Below, piece by piece: positions 51,405 through 59,460 of a stretch of 64,000 bases of DNA (position 1 is its first letter; each line of letters opens with the position of its first letter). Position numbers and translations under genes: made by a program. The stretch lies in the NCBI RefSeq assembly GCF_000718025.1, contig NZ_JODS01000008.1:190066-254065 (forward strand), given 5' to 3'. The notes below the pieces were generated by a model. The model was not told the DNA's origin and made no database searches. It worked only from the letters and a program-made list of their open reading frames with translations. Source of the DNA: Kitasatospora purpeofusca. GTDB lineage: Bacteria; Actinomycetota; Actinomycetes; Streptomycetales; Streptomycetaceae.

Positions 51405-53402
51405 TTACGGGGCTTCGGCCCCGTCCGTGGGGGTGCTCACGGCGGGGTGGACACGGTAGGTGACGGCTTGCGGGCGTCCGCGCTGGCCGCCGGCGGGCGA
51501 CTGGTCGGTGCGGAGCCAGCCGTGCTGTTCGAGCAGAGCGAGGGCAGGCTCGACGTCGGCGACCTTCTTGAACCGCCGGGACGACGCGACGGCGTCGTGG
51601 GCCTTGATGTGGGTGCGGTGGGCGCCGTCCTTCTTCGGACGCCGGAGCCACTGGAGGAGGGCGTGGGCGTCCTCGGTGGCGGGGTCGGCGGCGATGAGGT
51701 CGAAGACGGCGAGGGTGTGCGCGGTGTAGTAGTCGGCGATCTCGGCGGCCCGGTCGACGGTGGCGGCCTGCAGGTCGGCGCGCCAGGCGTTGCTGTCCTG
51801 GTCGCCGGCGATGTGGTCGGCGAGGTGGAGCAGGACGGCGATGCGGGCGATGTGGCCGACGAGCTTGCCTGCCCAGTCCTTGATGTGGGCGAGCGGCTGG
51901 TCGGGGCGGAGCTGGACCTCCACGCGTTCCTGCAGTTTCTCCACGGCGAGGTCTGCGGCGCGGTCCATGACGACGACCACGGGTTCGGGGAGGTCGGTCA
52001 TGGCGCGGAGCAGGCGGGTCAGGTTGCGGTCGTAGGCGTTCGCCACGGCGTCGGGGATCGGGTCGGTACGGACCTTGCGCCAGCCGAGGTTGGAGGGCGG
52101 CAGGGAGTACAGGAAGCGGGCGAGCAGGCCGCGGTCCCGGGCGCCGGGAGCGGCGCCGAGCTCCTGGAGCACGGCGGGCTGCGGGGTGACGCCGATCGTG
52201 AGCGCGGGCTTGTCGACGGTGGGCTGCTCGCGGGTGATCCGGTCGGTCTGGAGCCGCTCGCCCTTGTGGGCCTGGAGGAAGACGCCGAGGTTGGGCTTGC
52301 TGCTGTAGCGGCCGACGATGCTGTCGAACAGGTCGCCCTCGGGCGAGAGCGCGGCCAGGCACCGGTGGACGCCGAGATGGTGGGTGACGGTCTCGGCGGT
52401 GATGTCTCCGGACAGCGTCAGGCGCGGGGTCGGCGGGACCACGATCTGCTCGGCGAGCATCTTCGCGGCGGAGACCTCCGCGACGAGCTGGGTCCGGTCG
52501 GCCTCCGGGTTTTTGCGCGCCTTCGCCATCAGCGCCTCGACCTCGGCGAGGGCGGCGTCCCGGGTGGTCTCGGCCTCGATGACGGCCGCCCGGGCGTCGG
52601 CCTGCAGCTCGGCCTCGACCTTGTAGACCGGGCCCATGGTGAACGCGAAGACGTCGGACTTGCGGCTGGCCGGGGGCATCGCGCAGGTCAGGTAAAGGTT
52701 CGACTGCTCGCGCCAGCCGGGCCGGATCTCCACGCCGACCCGCCCGCCGGCGGCCGTCGACAGCGCGGCCAGCGCCATGGTCGCGGCGGCATCGGGTGGG
52801 GTCTGCGTGAACTCCGCAACCGCATCGACGTACGCACCGACCCACCCGGGCAGGGCCTTCACGGGAAAGGTGGGCAGGCCGGTGTGGGAGCCGAGCGGGA
52901 CGGGGTCGAGCCAGCTCTCGCCGGTGGCGAGGTCGGCGAGCGCGGCCAGGGCGGCGGCGCGCACGTCGTCCAGGTCGGCCGATCCGTCGCCGGCCATGTA
53001 GGCCAGGCGGCTGGTCGCGGTGTTGATCCGGCGCCGCTCGGCTGCCGCGCGCACGATCTCGGCGTAGTAGTCGCCGTTCGCCGCGGTCGGGGTCGCCTCG
53101 ACACAGGCGTGCAGGTAGCCGGGGCCGCCGATGCGGCCGAGGTCGCCCTGCGCGCGCAGGACACCGGTCAGCAGCAGTGGGTCCACCGGGCGCTCGCCGT
53201 CGGCCATGCGGGTGATGGCCCGCCAGATCGTCTCGTGCGCGGGGTGGTAGAACGCGCCCGGGTCCCCGAGCTGGGCGGCGAGCGCGGGGATCTGGACGGG
53301 GTCGAGCAAGGCTGCGCCGATGACGGCCTGTTCGGCGGCCTTGATCTCGGCGGGCTCGGGCCGGAACGGGATCACGTTCGGGTGGGTGGGCTGGGTGCTC
53401 AA
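51405..53402 (-). CDS. Replication-type protein: DnaB N-terminal domain fused to DUF3987
   Basis: A 665-residue protein. Residues 20-125 (AAEQAVIGAALLDPVQI...FYHPAHETIWRAITRM...LRAQGDLGRIGGPGYLHACVEATPTAANGDYYAEIV) match the DnaB helicase N-terminal interaction domain. The rest is a DUF3987 ATPase-like domain, but its Walker A position reads MPPASRKSD (242-250) with the usual GKS changed to RKS, so ATPase activity may be lost. DUF3987 proteins are common in actinomycete integrative elements and are thought to act in element replication. Upstream lies a GTGTTG repeat region. Confidence 0.75.
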   Translation of the reverse strand: MSTQPTHPNVIPFRPEPAEIKAAEQAVIGAALLDPVQIPALAAQLGDPGAFYHPAHETIWRAITRMADGERPVDPLLLTGVLRAQGDLGRIGGPGYLHACVEATPTAANGDYYAEIVRAAAERRRINTATSRLAYMAGDGSADLDDVRAAALAALADLATGESWLDPVPLGSHTGLPTFPVKALPGWVGAYVDAVAEFTQTPPDAAATMALAALSTAAGGRVGVEIRPGWREQSNLYLTCAMPPASRKSDVFAFTMGPVYKVEAELQADARAAVIEAETTRDAALAEVEALMAKARKNPEADRTQLVAEVSAAKMLAEQIVVPPTPRLTLSGDITAETVTHHLGVHRCLAALSPEGDLFDSIVGRYSSKPNLGVFLQAHKGERLQTDRITREQPTVDKPALTIGVTPQPAVLQELGAAPGARDRGLLARFLYSLPPSNLGWRKVRTDPIPDAVANAYDRNLTRLLRAMTDLPEPVVVVMDRAADLAVEKLQERVEVQLRPDQPLAHIKDWAGKLVGHIARIAVLLHLADHIAGDQDSNAWRADLQAATVDRAAEIADYYTAHTLAVFDLIAADPATEDAHALLQWLRRPKKDGAHRTHIKAHDAVASSRRFKKVADVEPALALLEQHGWLRTDQSPAGGQRGRPQAVTYRVHPAVSTPTDGAEAP

Positions 53403-53482
53403 CGCGGCTTCTTTCGTGCGGAGCGGGGCGGCCCGCGCCCGGGCGGTACCGGGCGCGGGCCGAAGAGGAGGGCGGTCGGAAG

Positions 53483-53558
53483 GTGTTGCCGGGGGTGTAG
53501 TCGGCGTGTTGTCGGGGGTGTTGCTGTGTTGTTGTCGCAGGTCACGAGCCGGGTGTTG
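53483..53558. repeat. Five GTGTTG half-sites upstream of the replication gene
   Basis: GTGTTG at 53483, 53506, 53518, 53526 and 53553, several within GTGTTGYCGGG. The gap 53403-53670 (268 bases) is otherwise without genes and must hold the promoter of the leftward replication gene. The same half-site forms the palindrome at 58582-58597 before the GntR gene. Confidence 0.55.
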
Positions 53559-53670
53559 CCGGGCGGGAGGGGGCCTGGGACGGGCGGGGGAGCGGGGTGG
53601 AGGAAGGGGCGCCGGGAGGTCCGCGAGAGCTCCGTCCGGTTGGGCCCGGGAAGGACCGGTGGCGGGACGG

Positions 53671-54567
53671 TCAGACGGCGGTAGCGGAGGTGTGGTCGGT
53701 GACCATCTCGGGCGGCAGCCGGGGGGTGTACCCGAGGTAGTCCCTCAACGCCGCCGCGGTGAGGCCGACGGAGACCCCCTTGCCTTTCACTCGCAGGCCC
53801 CTCTCGAAAGGAAGGCCGGCGGCCCGCGCGACGGCCCCGAAATCGCGGGCGTCCAGCCTGTTGTAGAGGCCGTGCCGCTGGAGGCTGGCGAGGACCTCGG
53901 AGAGGTGGACCTTCCCGGCTCCGCCGTCGCTCAGCGCGCGGATCGCGACCATGCGCTCGACCGCGGCCACCAACTGGTCGGGGGAGAGGGTGGCGTAGGA
54001 CGGCTCGGGCTGCTCCTGGTCGGCGTCGGTGGCCGGGGCGTCGACGCCCTCGTCCACGTCCTCCCTGGTGGCCTCGGGGGCCTTCACACGGGAAGGGGCG
54101 TGGATGAGCGCGGCGATCCACCACCCGCCTATGAGCAGCCCGATCGCGGGCCGGATCCACGGGCCGACGAGGGACCAGACCAGCGGGCCGCCGACGATCA
54201 GCAGCAGGGCCGCCGCGCCGGCGGCGTCGCCGAGCTTGCCGCGCTTCGCCTTGCGGTCGGCCTTGGCACGTTCCAGCTCGACCTGGCGGGCCGTGACCTG
54301 CGCGGCCTCCTGGGCCTGGAGCATCGCGGCGCGCTTGGCCGCGTCGGGCTCGGCCGCGAGCCTCCTGGCGAACGCGGCCTCGGTGGCCTCGGCCGCCAGG
54401 GCGGCGATCTCGTCCTGCTTGCCCTTGAGCGCGGTGGCCTCGGCCCGGCGCTCGCGCTGGGGTGCCATCAGCTTGCGCACAAGGACGGGTGTCCCGGCGA
54501 CCAGGCCGGTGAAGGGATACAGGATGGTGGCGACGACCGTGTCGGTGGGGAAGATCTTCTCGGTCAT
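53671..54567 (-). CDS. Membrane protein with coiled coil, element-encoded, unknown function
   Basis: A 298-residue protein: an N-terminal hydrophobic segment (VVATILYPFTGLVAGTPVLV), a charged coiled coil (about 35-95), two close helices (AAGAAALLLIVGGPLVWSLVGPWIRPAIGLLIGGWWIAALI) and a C-terminal cytoplasmic domain (VHLSEVLASLQRHGLYNRLDARDFGAVARAAGLP). That layout is reminiscent of Spd-type spreading proteins of Streptomyces plasmids, but I cannot assign it by sequence. ATG 54567 lies 5 bases after the stop of the upstream gene in the operon. Confidence 0.7.
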   Translation of the reverse strand: MTEKIFPTDTVVATILYPFTGLVAGTPVLVRKLMAPQRERRAEATALKGKQDEIAALAAEATEAAFARRLAAEPDAAKRAAMLQAQEAAQVTARQVELERAKADRKAKRGKLGDAAGAAALLLIVGGPLVWSLVGPWIRPAIGLLIGGWWIAALIHAPSRVKAPEATREDVDEGVDAPATDADQEQPEPSYATLSPDQLVAAVERMVAIRALSDGGAGKVHLSEVLASLQRHGLYNRLDARDFGAVARAAGLPFERGLRVKGKGVSVGLTAAALRDYLGYTPRLPPEMVTDHTSATAV

Positions 54568-54572
54568 GGCGG

Positions 54573-54980
54573 TCAGCCGATGAACGAGGTGATGAGCCCG
54601 CTGAGGATGCTGGCCGGCAGGGCCCAGAGGCCGCCGGCGGCGGCGAACAGGGACGGGGCGACGGCGCCGCACAGCGCGTCCTTCCACGGCTTGGGCTTGA
54701 GGCCGAACACGGCGATCGTCAGGACGGCGGCGGTGGCGCCGGTCTGCCACTCCCCGAGGGCGGCGTTGCCCTGGAAGGAGCTGCTGAGCTGCTGGCCGAT
54801 GCCCGCGAGCTGCTGGAAGGCGGTGCCGGCGTTGGCCGACAGCAGGCCGATGCCGAACGCCCAGTAGGGGACGTGCTCGTCGGCGACGTTGATCTTGTTC
54901 TTGCCGCGTACGCCGACGTAGAGGTACATGGTGGTGACGGTGGCGGCGCCGCCCGTGCCGAGGGCGATGAGGCTGCTCAT
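54573..54980 (-). CDS. Small multi-pass membrane protein, element-encoded
   Basis: A 135-residue protein with three or four hydrophobic segments (MSSLIALGTGGAATVTTMYLYVGV, VPYWAFGIGLLSANAGTAFQQL, GATAAVLTIAVFGL, APSLFAAAGGLWALPASILSGLITSF). ATG 54980 has GGAGAC nearby. I recognise no family; the position within a run of membrane proteins suggests a role in intermycelial spread or transfer. Confidence 0.7.
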   Translation of the reverse strand: MSSLIALGTGGAATVTTMYLYVGVRGKNKINVADEHVPYWAFGIGLLSANAGTAFQQLAGIGQQLSSSFQGNAALGEWQTGATAAVLTIAVFGLKPKPWKDALCGAVAPSLFAAAGGLWALPASILSGLITSFIG

Positions 54981-54995
54981 GGGTGTCTCCTTGGC

Positions 54996-56078
54996 TCAGT
55001 TGAGGGGGAGGGCGGCGAGGACGGGGCCGAGGCCGAGGGCGACGGCGAGGCCGGAGGCGACCGGGACGCGCAGGGTGATCAGGGTGATCAGGGGGAAGGG
55101 GCCGGTGACCTCGGAGACGCGCTGGCGGCCGCGGTCGCGGACCTGGAGGTCCAGGGCCCAACCGAAGGCGGCGACCAGCAGGCCGACGAAGGGCCCGCCG
55201 GGGGCGATCAGCGAGACGAGGCCGGTCGCCCAGCCGCCGGTGGCGCTGATCGCGGTGAGGACGCACCAGCGGCGGAAGCGCCGGACGCGGTCGGAGGGGC
55301 CGGTGGTGCGGGCGGCGCGGCGGCGTTGGCGGCGGGCCCGGGTGCGGGCCTCGCGCCGGTCGGCGAGCTGCTGTTCGCGGTGGCGGCGGGTGCGCTGCTC
55401 AGGGGTCTCCCCGGCGGCGGCCCGGGCGGCGTCCTCCCGGGCGCGGGTCCGCTGCCGGTCCAGTTCGTGTTCGGCCCGGCGGCGTGCGGCTCGTTCGTCG
55501 GGGGTCTCGCCGATCCGATCGGCGAGCAGGTCGACCATGCCGACGAGATCGTCCCGGCGGTGGCCGGGCTCGAGGACCTGCTCGACGCGGTGGCGCTCGG
55601 CCCGCTGCTCGGCAGTTTCGCCGGCGGTGGCGAACGCGGCGTCGCGCTCGGCGCGCTGCTGGGCGATCAGGGTCTCGTACTGGACCTGTTCGCGGGCCGC
55701 GCGCTGGGCCTCGGTCTCGGTCATCAGCTGGGTGACCTGCTGGCCGACCTGCGAGGCGATGGTGGGGACCTGCTCGGTGAGGATCCGGCCGACGGGGGCC
55801 CAGAACGCCTGCGCGGCGGCCTCGAAGGACGGCCGTCCGGCGGGCTGGTCGCCGCCGAGCGGGACGGGGGTGTGCACGACGGGGCCGGACTTGCGCCACC
55901 ACTCGTCGACCACCGGACCGGTGCCCGCCGCGGCGGGCGGGCTCTGGGGCGGGACCGTCGGCGGCGTGGACGGCATTGGCGGAACGGGCGGGGCGGAGGT
56001 GGGAGGGGCGAGGGTGACGAGTCTCTGCAGGACGTCGGCCAGGTCGTCGTCCCAGTCGCCGTTGTGCGGGGTGGTCAT
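54996..56078 (-). CDS. Coiled-coil membrane protein, element-encoded (Spd-like layout)
   Basis: A 360-residue protein: acidic and Pro-rich N-terminus (MTTPHNGDWDDDLADVLQRL...APPVPPMPSTPPTVPP), a long Arg/Glu/Ala coiled coil with GETAEQRAERH, GETPDERAARRRAEHEL and GETPEQRTRRHREQQL repeats (about 155-260), then three hydrophobic segments at the C-terminus. The GET-(A/P)-(E/D)-(Q/E)-RA repeats are roughly regular. The ATG at 56078 overlaps the stop of the 31-residue gene by 4 bases (ATGA). Function unknown. Confidence 0.75.
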   Translation of the reverse strand: MTTPHNGDWDDDLADVLQRLVTLAPPTSAPPVPPMPSTPPTVPPQSPPAAAGTGPVVDEWWRKSGPVVHTPVPLGGDQPAGRPSFEAAAQAFWAPVGRILTEQVPTIASQVGQQVTQLMTETEAQRAAREQVQYETLIAQQRAERDAAFATAGETAEQRAERHRVEQVLEPGHRRDDLVGMVDLLADRIGETPDERAARRRAEHELDRQRTRAREDAARAAAGETPEQRTRRHREQQLADRREARTRARRQRRRAARTTGPSDRVRRFRRWCVLTAISATGGWATGLVSLIAPGGPFVGLLVAAFGWALDLQVRDRGRQRVSEVTGPFPLITLITLRVPVASGLAVALGLGPVLAALPLN

Positions 56079-56170
56079 CGGTTCGGCCCCCGGCGGATCA
56101 GCTCGCGGACGGCGACGCCGGCGATCGCGGCGTCGAGGAGGACGAGGAACAGGCTCAGCAGGTAGCCCAT
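56075..56170 (-). CDS. 31-residue membrane miniprotein
   Basis: A 31-residue protein, almost wholly one hydrophobic helix (MGYLLSLFLVLLDAAIAGVAV) with a basic end (RELIRRGPNR). It has GGAG upstream (GGGAGTTTCC before the ATG) and a 4-base ATGA overlap with the next gene, which argues that it is translated. It resembles the tiny SpdA-type proteins of Streptomyces plasmids in size and place only. Confidence 0.6.
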   Translation of the reverse strand: MGYLLSLFLVLLDAAIAGVAVRELIRRGPNR

Positions 56171-56175
56171 GGAAA

Positions 56176-56225
56176 CTCCCGGGTCGGAGAGGATGCGCGC
56201 CCCGCACACCGAGGGTGTGCGGGGC
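56176..56225. terminator. Hairpin inside the element operon
   Basis: CGCGCCCCGCACACC and GGTGTGCGGGGCGCG (roughly 56196-56210 and 56213-56227) form a strong stem with a short loop between the 56-residue gene and the 31-residue gene. It could attenuate or terminate the upstream operon or stabilise mRNA. Confidence 0.6.
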
Positions 56226-56242
56226 GCGCGTCGGGGAGTGGG

Positions 56243-56413
56243 TCAGGAGGAGCGCCACCAGGCGCGGGGCGCCTCGGTGCGGTGCCAGGCGGTGGTGGAC
56301 CGGCTGGTGCGGCGGGAGTCGATCCGGCGCTGCCCGGCGCGGTCCGCCTCGCGGACGGCCTTCGCGCGCCGCCGCTGGCCGGACTGGGGCGGCTTCGGGT
56401 CGCGGCCGAACAT
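56243..56413 (-). CDS. Small basic protein, 56 residues
   Basis: MFGRDPKPPQSGQRRRAKAVREADRAGQRRIDSRRTSRSTTAWHR..., strongly basic (Arg/Lys about a quarter), no Cys. The ATG overlaps the stop of the upstream gene by one base (TGATG). It may bind nucleic acid; unknown family. Confidence 0.55.
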   Translation of the reverse strand: MFGRDPKPPQSGQRRRAKAVREADRAGQRRIDSRRTSRSTTAWHRTEAPRAWWRSS

Positions 56414-56655
56414 CAGTCGGTCCTGCGTCCGATGCGGCCGACGAGGACGAACGGCTCGCCGTCGACCACGCACATCGCGGTGAACTCGCCGGGGCACGCG
56501 CCGCCGCTGCGGGCGTCGGTGACGACCAGGCGCGAGCACCACGGCTCGCGGATCAGGCCGCTGACCACGTCCAGCGGGACCGGGTCGGCGACGCGGTACG
56601 CGACGCCGTTACGGCGGACGGTGCCGACCAGCGGCAGGGAAGTGATCGCCTTCAC
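56413..56655 (-). CDS. Small hypothetical protein, 80 residues
   Basis: GTG start overlapping the upstream stop by 3 bases. The sequence KAITSLPLVGTVRRNGVAYRVADPVPLDVVSGLIREPWCSRLVVTDARSGGACPGEFTAMCVVDGEPFVLVGRIGRRTD suggests a small beta-rich fold with three cysteines. No family recognised; part of the overlapped element operon. Confidence 0.6.
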   Translation of the reverse strand: MKAITSLPLVGTVRRNGVAYRVADPVPLDVVSGLIREPWCSRLVVTDARSGGACPGEFTAMCVVDGEPFVLVGRIGRRTD

Positions 56656-56828
56656 CTCTGCTCACCCTCCCAAGCGGCCTTCGCGGTGAGGAAGACGCGG
56701 TGGATCGGGTCGCCGACCGGGCACGGCCGCCCGTCCTGGCACAACGGGCAGGTGGCGGTGTGCTCCGTGGCGGCCCGGAAGGCGGCCATGTAGGTGACGA
56801 ACTGCGGGTCGGACACGGACTCGGTCAC
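56652..56828 (-). CDS. 58-residue protein with CxxC...C motif
   Basis: A small gene, GTG start at 56828, translating as VTESVSDPQFVTYMAAFRAATEHTATCPLCQDGRPCPVGDPIHRVFLTAKAAWEGEQR. CPLCQDGRPC with the nearby His residues looks like a zinc-binding knuckle. It overlaps both neighbours by GTGA-type junctions (4 bases with the DUF2637 gene, 3 with the next), which supports it as real. Confidence 0.65.
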   Translation of the reverse strand: MTESVSDPQFVTYMAAFRAATEHTATCPLCQDGRPCPVGDPIHRVFLTAKAAWEGEQR

Positions 56829-57838
56829 GATGCCTGCTCCTCGGCGGTCGTGGTGGGGACGGCGTGGAGGGCGGGCCGGACGGCGGGGTGTTCCTTGTAG
56901 CGGGCGGCGATCCAGCCGACGGACCAGCCGGTCAGCTCCACCGCCTGGCGCTGCGGCAACCCGGCCTCGGCAGCGGCCTTCACCACCTCGCGGGCCCGCT
57001 CCTCCGGCAGCCGCTCGGCGGCCGGGCCGGCGGACAGCAGCTCGGCGCGGGCCCGCTCGGCGGCCTCCCGCTCACGCCGCTCACGGTCGGCCCGGGCGGC
57101 GTGCTCACGGCGCTCACGCTCGCTCGCCTCCCGTTCACGCCTCTCGCGCTCGGCCCGCTCGGCGGCCTCCTGCCGGGCCTGCTCCTCGCGCGCCGCGGCC
57201 TCGCGGCGGGCGGTCTCCGCGCGCTGGTCGCGGGCCATGCTCGCGTCGTGCTCACGCTGCTCACGGGCGAGCCGGGCTTCGTGCTCACGGCGCTCGCGCT
57301 CGGCCCGCTCGGCGGCCTCGAAGCGCTCCATGCGGTCGGCCCGCTCTTCCCGGCGCCGGGCCTCCGCCCGCTGCTCGCGCAGCTCGCGCTCGGCCCGCTC
57401 AGCGACCTCACGGGCAGCCAGCGCGGCGCCGATCGCCCGCCGGTAGGCCAGCGACGTCTCGGCCGTGACGATCAGCAGCAGCGGCGCCACCGAGTGGACC
57501 GCCACCCCGACCGCGTCCCGGTCCAGGGCGGACAGACCCACGTTGAGCAGCACTGTCATCAGGCCGGTCATCCAGCGCAGGACCACCGGCCAGCGCCCGC
57601 CGTCACCGTTCAGCCGGGCGAGCGTGGCGTCCATCCGCACCACGATCACCACCGCCGCGTCCACGACGAGCGGCAGGATCGGCGCCGTCCACTCCCAGCC
57701 CTTCGGGGTGTGGCCGGCCATGAGCGGGGTCACCGTGAGCACGCTGTAGAGGACCGCGCCGAACGTGATCGCCCACGTCCCGACGGACAGCGCCCGCTCG
57801 GCCGAGCGGATCTGAGCGGGACTCATCGTCGCCTTCAT
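56825..57838 (-). CDS. DUF2637 domain-containing membrane protein with coiled coil
   Basis: A 337-residue protein. Residues 1-130 contain four hydrophobic helices of the DUF2637 type (RSAERALSVGTWAITFGAVLYSVLTVTPLMAGHTPKGWEWTAPILPLVVDAAVVIVVRMDATLARL...LRWMTGLMTVLLNVGLSALD). A long Arg/Glu/Ala coiled coil (about 145-270) follows, and a C-terminal HTH-like segment (AGLPQRQAVELTGWSVGWIAARYKEH). DUF2637 proteins are common on actinomycete plasmids and integrative elements; the role is unknown. ATGA overlap with the upstream gene. Confidence 0.82.
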   Translation of the reverse strand: MKATMSPAQIRSAERALSVGTWAITFGAVLYSVLTVTPLMAGHTPKGWEWTAPILPLVVDAAVVIVVRMDATLARLNGDGGRWPVVLRWMTGLMTVLLNVGLSALDRDAVGVAVHSVAPLLLIVTAETSLAYRRAIGAALAAREVAERAERELREQRAEARRREERADRMERFEAAERAERERREHEARLAREQREHDASMARDQRAETARREAAAREEQARQEAAERAERERREREASERERREHAARADRERREREAAERARAELLSAGPAAERLPEERAREVVKAAAEAGLPQRQAVELTGWSVGWIAARYKEHPAVRPALHAVPTTTAEEQAS

Positions 57839-58185
57839 CGCGGCCCCCGAACCGGCCGCTGCGAGCGGCCGGTGAGCGCGCTCACGGCAGCCGCGAGCGC
57901 GGCGAACACGCCGGCGTTCACGCCGCCACCCGGACGGCGCTCGCCGTGCGGCGGACGACCGCCGGGCGCCGCAACGGCACCGGCGCCGACCGCAGCAGAC
58001 GCGGCCAGCTCCGGGTCCTCCCGGCGCAGGTCCGCCAGCATCGCGTGCGCCGCGTCCATCCGGGCCTCGCGCTCGATCTCACCCTCACCGGCGACCCCGG
58101 CGAACAGCTGCTCGTCCACGCCGAGCGCCAGCTCGGCGCACTCGTCCTCGTCCGCGGCCGTCTGGCCCGCGATAATCAGCCTCAT
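57835..58185 (-). CDS. Hypothetical protein, first gene of the leftward element operon
   Basis: A 116-residue protein: acidic N-terminal helix region (MRLIIAGQTAADEDECAELALGVDEQLFAGVAGEGEIEREARMDAAHAMLADLRREDPEL) and a Gly/Pro/Ala-rich tail. No family recognised. AGAGG sits before the ATG. It overlaps DUF2637 by ATGA. The promoter should lie in the 426-base gap shared with the divergent GntR gene. Confidence 0.65.
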   Translation of the reverse strand: MRLIIAGQTAADEDECAELALGVDEQLFAGVAGEGEIEREARMDAAHAMLADLRREDPELAASAAVGAGAVAAPGGRPPHGERRPGGGVNAGVFAALAAAVSALTGRSQRPVRGPR

Positions 58186-58611
58186 GGGCCTACCTCTTCT
58201 CTGGGGTGTGGGCCCGTGAGGGGTCGCCGCGCTCCGGCCAAGGAAGGCGCGGCGGCCCCGTTCTCACAGGCCCGGCCAACGTTGATCAACAGCACTGGCC
58301 GTCCCGGTTGCCCAGGACGGCCAGCAGGTCTGCGACCTTGCAGGCGGGCGCGGCCTTTTGATCTAGGTCTCCGATCTGACAAGGCGCCGGGATGCCTCGG
58401 CCCGATCTGTCCCGGGCCCCTTCGCCCTGGGCGCGGCGGAAGGCCGGCCATCTACGGGCGCATTCGTGCAGGTCAGAGCAGCCCAAAGAAGGCCCCTCCG
58501 TGTCACCCCTGTCTCACTCGGTGCGACACTCACAACATAGAGAACCTGCCTAGGCAGCTCAAGAGAGTTGGGTTTCTCGCTCGTGTTGCACAACACGACT
58601 AGCATGGCCGC
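58186..58611. promoter_or_regulatory. Divergent control region between element operon and GntR gene
   Basis: No coding region. It contains a 12-bp palindrome CTGCCTAGGCAG (58546-58557), the inverted repeat CGTGTTG-CA-CAACACG (58582-58597) and TAGCAT (58600-58605) six bases before the GntR ATG, a likely leaderless -10. Base composition is lower in G+C than the genes on either side. Confidence 0.55.
58582..58597. promoter_or_regulatory. Probable autoregulatory operator of the element GntR
   Basis: CGTGTTG, CA, CAACACG: a perfect 7-bp inverted repeat immediately upstream of the -10 candidate TAGCAT, so a bound protein would block transcription. GntR/KorSA-type element regulators repress their own gene from such sites. 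Confidence 0.6.
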
Positions 58612-59460
58612 ATGGCCCTGGACCCGGACGACTCTCGCCCCCCGTATCAGCAGGTCAGCAGCTCTCTGCGGGCCTCGATCCTCACCAAGAAGCCGGGCTT
58701 CGAGACCGGCGACAAGCTCCCCTCAGGCCCCGAGCTGGCGAAGCACTTCGGCGTGGCGCGCGGCACGGTGGACAAGGCGCTCGACCTGCTCCGCACCGAG
58801 GGGCTGATCGTGACCCGACAGGGGAGCGGTTCCTTCGTGCGGGAGCGGACATCTCGGCCGGTCGGGCTGCGGCCTCACCTCGAAGCGGCCTTCGAGCAGC
58901 AGCAGGTGACCCTCGACTTCGCCGGGTTCTCCAGCGAGACGCTGCACAACGCGCTGCAGGAGCCGCTCGACAAGGTCCGCTCCGGCCGGCTGGCCCCGGA
59001 GTCCATCACGGTCCGCCTGCTGCTGCCGGACACCACGGCACCCATGGCCGTGCCGGTGCTTGTCGACGGGCTCCAGGACGAGGCCGCCCTCCGGCAGCGC
59101 GCCCGCAATATCGCCCTGACGAATGCCGGCGGGATCGCTCACTCGGTGGAGATGCTGGCCGAGCTGGGGCTCGTCCAGAAGGCGAGCGTGCAGGTCAAGG
59201 TCCACCGGGCGTCCAGCCTGTTCAAGCTGTACATCCTGAACCGGCAGGAGGCGTTCTTCGGCTTCTACCCGCTCCGCGAGCGCACCGTGGCGATCGACGA
59301 CACCGACCACACCTTCTACGACGTGACCGGCAAGGACACCACCCTGTTCCACCACGCCGCCGGCCCCGACGACGCCTCGCTCGGCTCGCAGTACGTCCAG
59401 CAGGCCCAGATGTGGTTCGACAGCGTGTGGAGCACGATCGCCTACGAGCGGCAGTCATGA
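58612..59460 (+). CDS. GntR family transcriptional regulator (element control, KorSA-like position)
   Basis: A 282-residue protein with the GntR winged helix at about 10-77 (RPPYQQVSSSLRASILTKKPGFETGDKLPSGPELAKHFGVARGTVDKALDLLRTEGLIVTRQGSGSFVRER) and a C-terminal domain of about 190 residues not obviously UTRA. In AICEs, GntR-type repressors such as KorSA keep replication and transfer genes off. It overlaps the HAD gene by 4 bases. The upstream palindrome and the GTGTTG repeats before the replication gene are its likely sites. Confidence 0.87.
   Translation: MALDPDDSRPPYQQVSSSLRASILTKKPGFETGDKLPSGPELAKHFGVARGTVDKALDLLRTEGLIVTRQGSGSFVRERTSRPVGLRPHLEAAFEQQQVTLDFAGFSSETLHNALQEPLDKVRSGRLAPESITVRLLLPDTTAPMAVPVLVDGLQDEAALRQRARNIALTNAGGIAHSVEMLAELGLVQKASVQVKVHRASSLFKLYILNRQEAFFGFYPLRERTVAIDDTDHTFYDVTGKDTTLFHHAAGPDDASLGSQYVQQAQMWFDSVWSTIAYERQS

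Noticed and set aside
51447..53684. 745-codon rightward frame opposite the DUF3987 gene
   Set aside because: Val/Gly/Asp-rich composition typical of antisense frames; the minus strand has clear DnaB-N and DUF3987 features.
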